Below, piece after piece: positions 10,722 to 21,929 of a stretch of 64,000 nt of DNA. The notes beneath the pieces are model-generated. The model had not been told where the DNA came from. It did no database searches and saw nothing but the letters and a program-made list of their open reading frames with translations. This stretch comes from Isoetes taiwanensis (lineage: Eukaryota; Streptophyta; Lycopodiopsida; Isoetales; Isoetaceae). Both the position numbers and the translations under genes were made by a program. The stretch spans positions 1,212,852 through 1,276,851 of the forward strand of contig JAJEKV010000015.1 in assembly GCA_021234155.1 (NCBI GenBank), in the 5' to 3' direction. Each line of letters begins with the position of its first letter. The stretch's first letter is position 1.

Positions 10722-12018
10722 CATACCTGACTATCAGCGGGTGTAGCTATGAATGAGGTCCCCTCCCCAAACCTTGGAGTTGGCTGGGTTACTCGAGCCA
10801 TGTCAGCCCTCCATATCCTTGCAAACCCGACATCCATCCCCTTTGCACGGCTTACAATTGCAGGGTCCACCCCAATTTCCACCATCTCCCTGATAATCCT
10901 TGCCTTGTCTATTGCAGCATCCTGGTCATGTTCGAGTCCTGAATTGGCGGCAGCATAGTTCACCCATCCCTGGGTGTCCAGTCTCATTGAGTTGGCGTGA
11001 CCAATGTCAGCATGTTGCTGTGGAGCTGGCAAGTCCCACCTCTTCAATGGGGAATTGAGTGTGCTGATTGGGTTTGCAACAGGCCTAACTAGAGGTATGC
11101 AACCCTCTATACTTACATTCTGCACATGACCAGCATCACCCGAGCAGATATGTGTGTCATTTAAACTGCACATGACTTGCTCTTCATCAGCATCCTCCAA
11201 TGGTTGTGAGTTCAGGTCTACACAGGGACAACAGGTTGTGAGTAGGAACAACAGGTTCAAGAACTTGGTCAATTCCTGGGGACGTCTGATTTACTGCAAT
11301 GGGTGCCCCAAGTGGACTTAACCCTTGTCTCACCCTAAGTTTGTTCGTCACCTGTAATCTTCTTGTCTTAACCTCCTCGCTCAACACCCTTTGAAAACCA
11401 AATATGGATGCCACTCTAGACATCCCCCTTGGGTACATAAACTCCCTAAGCCTTGCAGCACTTGCAGCTTTCCTTGCATCAGCTAACTTCCTCCTCTCTC
11501 TCTCCTCCCTGTTAGCCTGTGCCCTCTTGGCAGCCTCCTCCCGTTCAAATTTTCTCCTTGGCGTCTCAACCTTCCTTCTTTGCCGGTTGCTCAATTTCAA
11601 TTTCTCGGCCTCCCCTTCTAGCACGTTTCGCTCTCAATGCCACACAGAAACCATCACTTGATATGTGAACTCTCCCCCCTAGATCTGGGGCAAAGCCTCT
11701 CTTCCTTGCCCTTATGGTCTGTGATGGCATGCCACATGTTTGAGATGCTTCATGCAGGCCAGCCATAGACCCTCCAACATCATTGACATGTACCTGACTT
11801 ACTGCAGCAGCACCTTCAATGGGTAATTCATGGGTATGATCCACATGCTCAGATTGTGGCACATGCTCGCCAGCTGGATTGTGTGGTGTTTGGTCATTTT
11901 GCACATCAACTGGGAGTTGTTCAGGTAAGGCCTCCCATAGCTGGTGCACTTCACAAGGCATCCAAAAGCAAAACACCACATGGTTTTTCCCATGGTTATG
12001 ACTAGAAAACCATTCCAC
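10722..12018 (-). pseudogene. Multi-exon unknown gene; possibly 3' part of a pogo-like transposase
   Basis: Three minus-strand coding blocks lie in different frames. Block 1 (about 12018-11570) has EVHQLWEALPEQLPVD and a nuclear-localisation-like ALRAKRARRGGR. Block 2 (about 11645-11240) is very basic and helical, with repeated REEAAKRAQANREERERRK then ADARKAASAARL, a likely coiled coil. Block 3 begins after a tgtgtag acceptor near 11224 with DLNSQPLEDADEEQVM and ends at DSQ|gtatgt (10722), so another exon may follow. The blocks could be exons or one frame broken by indels. They share strand with the pogo-like HTH/DDE gene at 24.35-25.8 kb, and the intervening DNA looks like a CACTA-like insertion. 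They could therefore be its C-terminal region, but no diagnostic motif proves that. Confidence 0.35.
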
Positions 12019-12094
12019 AAAACCAATGGGTTTTTGTGGGTTAATTTCATTAAAAACTATATGAGGCTAGACTACTTGGTTTTCTTGTAAGGTT

Positions 12095-13330
12095 CACTAG
12101 GGTGGTATTATAGCATGGAAATTGCTAATGGCTCCTTCCTAGTGTTTGTCAAAGTGGTATTTTATGTTGGTAGCCTGATGTGGTATCTTATAATGTTTTA
12201 AAGGTAGGGTTGCCCAATGTGGTATAATATAGTGGTTGTGGATGTGGTTTGATGTCGCGGCTCTATTTATGTGATTTTATGATGTGGTTAGTTATGGTGG
12301 TAAAATGTCATGGCTAATTTTCATGGTAAATGCACACGGCTCGCGATGTGTTATATGCAGTAAATCACCATTATTTAATTAGTGGAAGTGTTTAGGTTGT
12401 TGTATTAAAACACTACTATGTTTATCAAACTTAGATGTAATTGTTAGTTGTAGAAATGCATGGCTTTGTAGTATACTAGATTCATGGTTATCATTTATAA
12501 ACAAGTATTGCTATATGGTCTAAAGCATTTCAAACTACTAGACTAAACTATTAAGGATTGTTGATGGTTTCTTATGTATTGTAGTACTTATTAAGGTTGG
12601 TAACCCACTAATGGCTTTTAATCTAAAGCGTTCCAACTATTGCATGGAAAACATGCATATCTTTACACTCAAGATGTACTTGTTAAGGCTGATAAACCAC
12701 TAATGTTTCTATTCTTAAGCTTCTTAAGTTTTTGCATATAAAGACTTGCAATCTTTTCACTAAATATCTAATAGTTTTTTCAATCATACACGCAGTGGTG
12801 AATATGACAAATCACTACATTTCTATGATCATAAGCACTTTTGGTTTATGAATGAAAACTATAGCAATCTTATTAATTATCCATGTACATCTTTGTACAA
12901 TGACTACATAGTTTCTTAACATGTATGTATAGTGTTTATGATTAAATGCATTGTGTGCTTAACATATACCCCTAGTGCTTAAGACTATTTAACCATAAAT
13001 GCTTTTCACGTCCAAGAAGTTTATACCCCTAGTGCTTAAGACTAGTTAACCATAAATGCTTTTCACGTCCAAGCAGTTCATATACCCCTAGTGCTTAAGA
13101 CTATTTAACCATAAATGCTTTTCACGTCCAAGCAATGAAGTTTAAACTAAAACAACTACTTAAAGTGTAGTGGTCTTTTGCATGGTTTCGTAACATTGTA
13201 GGGTTCTTAAACTGCTACTACTTTTGCAGACGAAAGCATTTGTATTTAAATGTTTTTTCCTTGCGTGGTATTTACATGAACCACTACTACTTTTTGTTGA
13301 AAGTGGTATTTACTTTTTTTTTCCTTGTGG
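12095..13330 (+). repeat. Left subterminal GTGGT array
   Basis: Between about 12095 and 12330 gtggta, gtggtt and similar hexamers recur every 20-40 bases in the plus orientation. They thin out toward 13300, where cactacta and gtggtttac strings still occur. No ORF is credible. Such motif arrays in CACTA elements are known binding sites for the element's accessory protein; that role here is inferred. Confidence 0.45.
12965..13139 (+). repeat. Three tandem copies of a ~58-bp unit
   Basis: Copies start tataccccta at 12965, 13022 and 13081. Each contains gtgcttaagact and taaccataaatgcttttcac followed by gtccaag. The copies are nearly identical, so the amplification is recent compared with the surrounding array. 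Confidence 0.9.
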
Positions 13331-13554
13331 TTTACTAGAGATATTCATAAGTGCTTTGCCAAGTAAAGATAGATTGATTCAAAAACTAATGCATACAAAG
13401 GCTTCAACAATAAATATGATCTATATAATAAGAATGAACACAGTTACAACTTTTAGAAAACCCTAAAACCTTAAAGCCGATAATGGTCTGTCTTAACTTT
13501 ATCCAAAATCACAATGCTGCGATCAATCTATAAAGTGACAACATCTCAACGCAG

Positions 13555-16425
13555 TCAATCTTTAAACATGACAGTAGAATGATTGATGTTGCCTGTTCTC
13601 CAACCCTCTTTGGAGATGCTCACGACACTGCACTTCACGCATGCCATTGCAAAGAGCTTATATAAATCTGGACCCCTCACCTTAGATTTGAGTAGATTGG
13701 AAAATGCTTTCTTGTGTTTCTTACTCAGTTCCTTGCTCAATTTAAGAAGGTCTACAACGTTAACATCATCAATCTTCTCCTTCTGAAGTGCAATCATGCA
13801 TATTGTCTTGTGTTTGAGGGGTGGCATCTTTTCCAATCTGCTCATTTGCTTTGAGTGTATAGTCTGCAACATGCAAATCACATGAAATATGGTCAAAACA
13901 TATTTGCAAAAGATGTCATCTGAAATGGCAGACTCATTATTTTATTGAATGCTATCATGAGAAATACTAATTCAAAGAATAACATACCTGCAAATCATCG
14001 CCACTGCTGTCATCATTTTCTGATTTTTCTTCCGTAACATAATTGTTTTCATTCATTGTGTTCAAATTAGCCAAAATTTTCCTCGCTTCCATTTGAGGAA
14101 CAGAACGAAGCCTTGATTTTGGCCATCGCACGAACCATTGTTTCATGTCATTGCCAAGATCTCTAAGAATTTCAAGTTCACTTGTAGGGAATGGCATCGG
14201 CAGCTCCTCAGAACCCTCCTCAAGATAATGAATATTCAAGGAAACATTACCTTCACCAATCGGTATTCCATGTACCAAACCAGCAGGATCTATCTCGTGA
14301 ATTAGCCCCAAACCAAATCGTTCATCGCCACAAACCAAAGACACATACTCATTTTTATTATATTCTTGAAAAGCCTACAAATGAGAACTTGTTAGTAGGT
14401 GATGCTGATCAGCAACTTAAAGAGAGCATGATAGATCAAGTCTTCAATTCACAAATGAGAACTTGTTAGTAGGTGATGCTTTAATGAGTTCATATGCAAA
14501 GTCTGGCCAGGACACAAATGTATATTCAGGGCAGAATCTATTAACCACTAGATCATTCCATAACTCTTCAAATTGCCCTTTTAAAAAACCACAAGTAATT
14601 CTTGAGCCCTACTTCAAAATAGTGAAGAAAATCCCATCCATATGAAGCTTAAACGATCCCAAATTCAGTCCCTCAGCAACGACGTTTCCCTCTTTGAGAC
14701 AAATTCTTTAACAAGGGATGCCTACCAGCCAGATAATAATGCTTTGGGTCTTCTCTGCAGACGGAAAATGATCTTGATACCAGAAGAAGTAGTACAACAG
14801 CATACTTTCTCCTCTTTAATTTGCTCCATGGCACAAAATGACACAAAATTATTTCTGGTTCTAAGAGTGCCAGATATAGGGTGATGCCAGTCTGTATATT
14901 CTAAGTTTTCCATCATGTCATCGGTATAATAACCTGGCAGATGATTAACAACAGGGAAATGGAGATGTGTTTAAATCAAAACAGAATTTGAATCAGAAGA
15001 AAAGTAACCAGAAGAAAAGTAATACTAATCTACCAAATACCTCGTCTTGATAAAAAATTCAGTTTTCAAAAGTGGGAAAAAATACATACTGAACTCACGC
15101 TACCATCACTTCGTCGCTTTTTTGCAGCTACCATCGTGTCAGCATTTCCAAAGTCTTCAAAATCATCATCGTCATTGTCCAAAGATTCAAATCGCTTGTC
15201 CATTGCTGAAATTGTCAAGGAGTCTGGCCATTCTAATTCATCCTAATTACGACAAAGAAACAACCAATGAAAATCCAAAACAAATGTCAAAAATAAAGAA
15301 GAATTGAGTTAAGAGTGTGCATACATCTATGGCAAGTTCCTCAATCCTCTTTTGTGCAGCAGAATTCATGTTTTCAAATGGCAAGTAGGCATCCTTTTCA
15401 CTATCAATAATGCTTTTGATTTTAATCTGAACCAAAGCATAATTTTCTCCATCCACCTGATTTTGCACTTTTGCAGTTCCTACTACAACCTCCTTACTTG
15501 CAAACAATGATGGGCACTTCAAACCAGCAAAAAAGAGATCGTTGAAGAACTTCAAGTGACTAATTTTCAAAGTTCTTGATGAAGCTAGCAATATAACAGA
15601 ATTATCCTTCTCGTAATTCCTTTCGTATTCAAACTTCTTGGCACACATACTCAATCGTTTTTTCTGCCCACCAATCATCAAGTTGATTGTTTCACGAATA
15701 AACTTTTCTGGAACAGAATAAGAAATAGTAGGCCAGCATATGGGCTTCAAAATTCCACTTCCCATTAGATGTTGAATGAGTTTCTCTCTTCGCGCAATCC
15801 ACTTTTTATTTTCTTCACATGGCCTAAACTGCGGCAATGTAAAAACAGGAAATGTAGACAGCACAGCATTGCGAATTTCCCTATGATTGTCAACCATTTG
15901 CAGCCACTGAGAACGATGTCCTGTTTTTTTTAAAGCCAACCTGCCATTCTTTACATCTGGCCCCCTGCTCAATACTATAAAAACATGGGCCGCTTTTGGG
16001 ACTTTATCAAAACGTACTTGACCATAACTTTCAAGACGGCCACTATCACGTCTCATATCCCTCTGTTCATCACTTCTTGTCTCCCGCTCAACAACTACAT
16101 CAAGATTCAGAGATGATTGATGGCTGGACAAGCCACCTTTGGAGACAGTAATAGCTGACCCATTTGCAAAAGCAGCACGAGAAGCATTCTCCTTGATTTC
16201 GTCACGCAAGCCCACAATCCCAACAGCCAACCCTTTTATAAAACCTAATTCAAGCCAATCATTGAGCTGAAAATTCAGAAAACTCATCCCATATACCTGC
16301 TTCTCAACAACTAACGCCTCCCCACTCTCCACGGGAGTAGAAGAGAAGCGACTAAAAATATAAGTAGCCACATCTTTGGGCTGCCACATTGATACTTCAG
16401 AGAGCGTTGGTAAACTTTCAGCCAT
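13555..16425 (-). CDS. SAM-like / En-Spm-type transposon protein, multi-exon
   Basis: Exon 1 (16425-15325) starts at ATG and encodes 367 residues. The first ~70 (MWQPKDVATYIFSRF to LGFIKGLAVGIVGLRDEI) resemble a SAM domain. The middle is unknown (KAAHVFIVLSRGPDV, PQFRPCEENKKWIARREKL). Exon 2 (15242-about 15090) joins in frame after GAT|gtatgc and adds an acidic stretch, DNDDDDFEDFG, and the basic AAKKRR. Exon 3 (from 14932) encodes MMENLEYTDWHHPISGTL. Further exons cover 14590-14480, 14376-13988 and 13865-13555. The 14376 exon has GLVHGIPIG, then PMPFPTSELEILRDLGNDMK and WFVRWPKSRLR, the pattern of plant CACTA/Ptta-En-Spm proteins where an initial-DA/G-x-WP block ends the domain. The last exon is basic and helical. 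A 76-bp duplication at 14377-14479 confuses the fourth/fifth exon border. It may be the element's accessory protein. Confidence 0.55.
14377..14480. repeat. Direct duplication at an exon border
   Basis: The string aaatgagaacttgttagtag followed by gtgatgct occurs at 14377 and again at 14453, 76 bases apart. On the coding (minus) strand the second copy supplies the LIKASPTNK codons and the first supplies the acceptor of the next exon. The duplicated stretch between them contains stops. Confidence 0.85.
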
Positions 16426-16429
16426 GGAG

Positions 16430-17200
16430 AGCTGAGACCTGGAATAATGTAAAGCTAAATGAATATAAAATGACTTGTCGATTAAATATCTAGAGCTGGC
16501 AGGTACAGTGTTAATGCAGTCATAAAAAGCAAAGAGTTTATGCAGGTCCGATTAATTCATCAAGTAATCATTCATCAAGTAGTCAATTCTGTCAAAGTAC
16601 AGTACATGAATTATAGAATCCGCTATTAAATGCATGGAAACTCAAAAACAAGAAAGTAGATACAGCATCACACAATAGTTTGCCTATAATCAGTTATTTA
16701 CAAAGCTTTTGCTTTAGAAAACTATCACTCCAAATGCATAATTTAAGATATAAATTCACTGTCATAACCATTTCCAAAATGCATATTCATGATAGGGGTA
16801 GACCTATCTGCCATTTTAATCTTCCTATACATAACACATAATCCTTTACATTCACATACCTGAATCAGTAGCAGTAAAGGAATTTCACAAGAATTTTGCA
16901 GCTCCTCAGCTCAATCGGCTTCTTTCGTATTAAACACAATATTTTCTACTGCAGAATTAGACAATGCAGATAGGTACCTGAACAAGCATTCCTTCTTGAG
17001 ATTTTTTCGGGGCCAGCAATCAGCTCACCGGCCCCCCCTTCCCTGCCAGCAGCCATCATTGATGCATCCCGGCTGAAACGTCCTCTGCCATCACCACCAG
17101 ATTAGGTCTCGAAATTTTTCTATAACGTCTTTTAGGGTTTCGGTAGCATTAATTAATCGTGCTAACATTCTTTTGAAAAAAAAAAAGGGGTGCTTCACCT
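16430..17200. other. Upstream region of the SAM-like gene, no other gene
   Basis: This A/T-rich stretch upstream of the minus-strand start codon has no coding potential. It probably contains the promoter and 5' UTR of that gene; a C-rich block (ggccccccctt) lies near 17030. Confidence 0.4.
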
Positions 17201-17269
17201 TGGTATAAAGTCACCTATGGTTCTACATGAACCGTTCTTCACCTATGGTTATGGTGGAACCCTTGTCCA

Positions 17270-17645
17270 AACAACTAGATCCGCAGAATGCTACGAGCTT
17301 CTGATCCATTGCTTGATTGCTCACGTGATTGCTATTATGAGCATCCAATATGACGAACTTGCTAGATATGTACTAAAAATATTGATACTGTTTTACACTG
17401 ATCAGAAAAACACCCCAGAACAGTTCCGAATGCTGCCTTTTAATGGGCATAACCTAGCTGCAACTATTACTCGAAGGAATCTACACTACATGTCCAGAGA
17501 TTACATTCCTCATGTATTTTCTCCTATAAAAATATGCTTGTTATAAAAGGGAAGTTACAGTCTCTTTCTCATTTCTTTTTCAGCATGCATGCAAGGGGAA
17601 GATATTGTATATTTTGATGGAGATTAACAATCATAGGCCAACATA
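17270..17645 (+). repeat. Direct repeat, copy 1
   Basis: This copy contains gaatgctac, gatccattgcttgatt, atgagcatccaatatg, gaacttgctagat, ttttacactgatcag, aacctagctgcaactattac, catgtccagagattacattc and ttgttataaaagggaagtta. All of these recur in the same order at 17935-18245. Confidence 0.9.
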
Positions 17646-17731
17646 TTCATATCTTCTTAGGTAAGGCATAAGTTAACATATAATTACAAATGACAATACA
17701 AAGTTATTTCAAAGTTTTAGAAGAAGAAGAC

Positions 17732-17768
17732 CATTTGAGACGTAATGTCAAAGTGGACGTCTCAAATG
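17732..17768. repeat. Perfect 12-bp inverted repeat (hairpin)
   Basis: CATTTGAGACGT (17732-17743) is followed after 13 bases by ACGTCTCAAATG (17757-17768). A further ccatttgagac lies about 30 bases downstream. No coding context. Confidence 0.9.
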
Positions 17769-17934
17769 TATTGTCTAGACACAAAGAACGTCCATTTGAG
17801 ACCAACTTGCCCATTAGAAGGAACGTTTCAAGGGAAATATGTTCACAAGTTTCATGGCCTTTGTGGATTGATATATCGTTTAAGAACAGTTGGACTTAGA
17901 GTTGTCTAGACATTCAAGATAGTATGTTATGGAA

Positions 17935-18245
17935 TACGTCTGAATGCTACAAGTTTCTGATCCATTGCTTGATTCCTCAAGCCATTCATATCATGAGCAT
18001 CCAATATGGCGAACTTGCTAGATAAGTACTACTGTTTTACACTGATCAGAGAAACACCTGAGAACGGTGCCAAATGCGGCTTTTATGTGCATAACCTAGC
18101 TGCAACTATTACTCGAACAAAACTACACTACATGTCCAGAGATTACATTCCTCGCTTGTTATAAAAGGGAAGTTACAGTCTCTCTCTTCTTTCTTCTTCA
18201 GCAGCATGCAAGGGGGAGATAGTGTACCTTTTATGGAGATTAACT
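17935..18245 (+). repeat. Direct repeat, copy 2
   Basis: Second copy of the 17270-17645 unit, about 660 bases from the first and shortened by small deletions, such as loss of the block between gattacattcctc and gcttgttataaaag. It runs directly into the 677-bp tandem array. Confidence 0.9.
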
Positions 18246-18252
18246 ATTATAA

Positions 18253-20247
18253 GCCCTACGTCGGAAGGGGGGTAATTTGGGGGTTGGTATGCCTGTGCAG
18301 TGGATGTCCATTTTTTCTTTTTGGAGATGATTCACGGAACACGAGCTACCATTTGGACGGTGGGATTAGCAGATGGAGAGGTTTTGGTGCCCCAAAACCA
18401 AACCCTAGTAAACCTGTAGGGTTTAGGTTTCGGTAGCCTTCCCTGCCTTTAAAGTGGTCGAGCGCTCGCCTGCAGGGTTCCCACAAGGGTCTGAAGAGAG
18501 AACCCAAGAGAGCGAAAAAAAAAAAACCCCTCCCGAGGCACCTATTTCCAAAGTTGCCCCTTGCGATGCTTCACGACAAACTGGACAAGGTGCCATTGGC
18601 CATGCCAGAAAGGCACTTCACGAAAATTCGACTATGCGGTTGTTTTTAGAAGGCCATAGTTACCCTAGGGCACATGCATGAAGAGCCTTGCCCCGATCAA
18701 CTGCCCCTACTTCCTTGTGCATGCTACGTTTAATTAAGACTAGCGCGACGCTTTTCTACGAAGAGGAGTGCATCGGTAAAGCTTCGACTAGTTGCATATA
18801 GCAAGTTGAGTTTGGCTATGTTGGTCCCTAGAGTAAATTGGTTGCCTTGGACTCGTGCATGAAGCCAAAACTGCATTCCAAGCTCGGTATAGCTGCCGAA
18901 TTGGAGGAACACGCCATATATCCACCTCGTGGCCCTACGTCGGAAAGGGTGTAATTTGGGGGTTGGTAGGCCTATGCAGTGGACGTCCATTTTTTCTTTT
19001 TGGAGATGATTCAGAGAACACGAGCTACCATTTGGACGGTGGGATTAGCAAATGGAGAGTTCTTGGTGCCCCAAAACCAAAACCCTACTAAACCTGTAGG
19101 GTTTAGGTTTCGGTAGCCTTCCCTGCCTACAAAGTGGTCGAGCACTTGCCTGCAGGGTTTCCACAAGGGTCTGAAGAGAGAACCCAAGAGAAAGAAAAAA
19201 AAAACCCTCTTGAGGCACCTATTTCCAAAGTTGCCCCTTGCGATGCTTCACGACAAACTGGACAAGGTGCCACTGGCCATGCCAGAAAGGCACTTCACGA
19301 AATTTCGACTATGCTGTTGCTTCTAGAAGGCCATAGTTAACCTAGGGCACATGCATGAAGAGCCTTGCCCCGATCAACTGCCCCTACTTCCTTGTGCATA
19401 CTACGTTTAATTAAGACTAGCGCACGCACTACAGGCAAGGAGTGCATCGAGCGAAAGCTCGACTAGTTGCATATAGCAAGTTGAGTTTGGCTATGTTGGT
19501 CCCTAGAGTAAATTGGTTGCCTTGGACTCGTGCATGAAGCCAAAACTGCATTCCAAGCTCGGTATAGCTGCCGAATTGGAGGAACACGCCATATATCCAC
19601 CTCGTGGCCCTACGTCGGAAAGGGGGTAATTTGGGGGTTGGTACGCCTGTGCAGTGGATGTCCATTTTTTCTTTTTGGAGATGATTCAGGGAACACGAGC
19701 TACCATTTGGACGGTGGGATTAGCAAATGGAGAGTTCTTGGTGCCCCAAAACCAAAACCCTACTAAACCTGTAGGGTTTAGGTTTCGGTAGCCTTCCCTG
19801 CCTACAAAGTGGTCGGTTGGCCTTTGCTGGGTTTCCACAAGGGTCCGAAGAGAGAACCCAAGAGAAAGAAAAAAAAAACCCTCTTGAGGCACCTATTTCC
19901 AAAGTTGCCTCTTGCGATGCTTCACGACAACCGACACAAGGTGCCGTGCCATGCCAGAAAGGCACTTCACGAAATTTCGACTATGCGGTTGCTTCTAGAA
20001 GGCCATAGTTACCCTAGGGCACATGCATGAAGAGCCTTGCCCTGATCAACTGCCCCTACTTCCTTGTGCATACTACGTTTAATTAAGACTAGCGCACGCA
20101 CTACAGGCAAGGAGTGCATCGAGCGAAAGCTCGACTAGTTGCATATAGCAAGTTGAGTTTGGCTATGTTGGTCCCTAGAGTAAATTGGTTGCCTTGGACT
20201 CGTGCATGAAGCCAAAACTGCATTCCAAGCTCGGTATAGCTGCCGAA
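18253..20247 (+). repeat. Tandem array, ~677-bp unit, nearly three copies
   Basis: Units start at ccctacgtcggaaaggg at about 18253, 18932 and 19608. The third copy ends at about 20247 (gctgccgaat), short of a full unit. Copies are highly similar, with a few small indels. Each contains a short hairpin aaccctac...gtagggtt (8-bp arms, 7-base loop in copies 2 and 3) within AAACCCTA-like strings and a poly-A tract after gagagaaccc. ORFs inside it are not conserved in frame between copies, so I treat it as noncoding. It sits immediately 5' of the transposase-like ORF and could act as its promoter region. Confidence 0.9.
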
Positions 20248-20263
20248 TGTTCGTGGTTCTAGC

Positions 20264-21926
20264 ATGTTCGTGGTTCGTGGTTCTAGCATGTTCTTGAGTC
20301 TGTATCAGCTATATGGGTTTGATCTGCTCCATCATTCAGTCGTGGATCTCATGCACACAATGGCTTTAAATCTGTGTTATAAATGCAACAAGAGAATGTT
20401 TGAGCAAGTAAAAAAAGCAGGTAATGAGAGGACTGCTATGGAGAGATTACGAAATGTAATAGCTGCAAGAACCCGCCGCATGAAAGATGGCAGGTGTCCA
20501 CGAGATCCATTCAAGCGATTTGGTTTTTTTAAAGCACAAGAACAACAGGTTTTCAGCCAGTGGTATGCTGATTATGTACTCGTGGGCTTGGTAAGTGAAG
20601 ATGATTTTAATATATCGCAAATTACTACAGATTTGACGAGGATTTTTTATGATTATGCCCGCACAAATGGATGGACTCTAGAAACAAGAGACGTGGCAAA
20701 GAAGTTGTTGCAGGCTTGGCGCATACATTGGAATGAGCTTTGTGGTCCAAACACCTCTCCTTTAGAGCATATGGCAGGAGAATGCCATATTTTAGATGAT
20801 GTAGATATCATTGGCCCTCCAGATGCCACTTGGTGTTATTTTTTTGAAAGCACCTTTGCCAAGCTATTACAGATGCCAACAAACAAGAAAGATATGGAAG
20901 TAACATATGCTCGTGTGGAGGCACGTCTTCTGTATTCTAAAATCTATCGTGCAAAGTCTTTGGACGGGGATGGCTTGTTACCTCCTAACCGTGGTGAATT
21001 ATATTTGCGGTCTGCTTTGGTAGGTGTTGAAGATGACAAGTCATTTGTGCCTATGTCTACATCTGTTGCAAATGGAGGCATCATCCGTGCAAGTTCCCAA
21101 AACATGGCGATTGAGTTATGGTCAACATACAAGAGGTATAAGTTAGAGGCTTGGGAAAACATTATTTCCAGCAAAGGCATACTTATTGGATCTGGAAAGA
21201 CAAGGGAATGCACAATAGAAGAAGAGAATTACCTGCAAAAGGCATGCAGTTGAACGGTCCATCTCAAATCCACTATTTCCAAAGATATAATGGAATATTG
21301 ATTGCGGGATCTATATTTACAAAAGGGGATACTATGGTAGTTCAAAATAAGGATAGTTGTGAAGGACAATGGTATGGTAAGCTCAGGTATATTTTCTCCC
21401 ATAAAGAAGGATCTGAAACAAATGTGTATTTTGCAGCAGACTATTATAGATACCAGCTACTAAATTCTAGTATTGATTTTGATGATGCAACTGCAATGCC
21501 CATCTTGGCTGAAGGAATGGAGCCCTTCAATTATGAGTCATGAGGACAGCTAGGGATACAAGGACTATTGCACTTGAGACCAAGACTATGACATTGCCAA
21601 ATAGGCTACTTCTATTGCATAAGTCTGGAAATATTCCTATTTGGCCCTTGGAGGAGGATGTTGTTGCTGTACAAGCTATCAAGCATGGTTCTGCACCCCA
21701 TTTGACCTCATCTGATGGTTGTTGGTATGCTCTTGTTAATGCAGTAAATGAAAAAGACAGGAAAGTGAAGATTACATGGTTGAATTTAACAAACAAGAGA
21801 GGAGCACAGTGCTTGGTGCCATCTTATGAGGAAAAGAGGTGGCAATCTTGGGATTGTCTTCTTAAAGTGTTGACTGTCAGAAAAAGTGGCATTGGAAGAC
21901 ATGCTTTTTACTATCTATTGGATTGA
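20264..21926 (+). pseudogene. CACTA-like transposase, C-terminal half, frame-broken
   Basis: Three consecutive plus-strand frames make one protein-like unit with two frame breaks, near 21250 and 21537. The first part has LYQLYGFDLLHHSVVDLMHT, matching the FD...D-MH step near the end of the catalytic region of CACTA/KDZ-type transposases. It continues with RMKDGRCPRDPFKRFGFFKA. The second part has IHYFQRYNGILIAGSIF and GQWYGKLRYIFSHKEG, the domain that often follows in CACTA proteins. The third has ETKTMTLPNRLLLLHKSGN and WQSWDCLLKVLTV. The N-terminal part with the earlier catalytic residues is missing. The 677-bp array abuts the 5' side, so the gene was probably truncated. Confidence 0.5.
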
Positions 21927-21929
21927 GGA

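Noticed and set aside
18454-20030. Repeated 60-80 aa ORFs inside the 677-bp units
   Set aside because: Frame and stops vary between copies and no family feature appears; they are by-products of the repeat.
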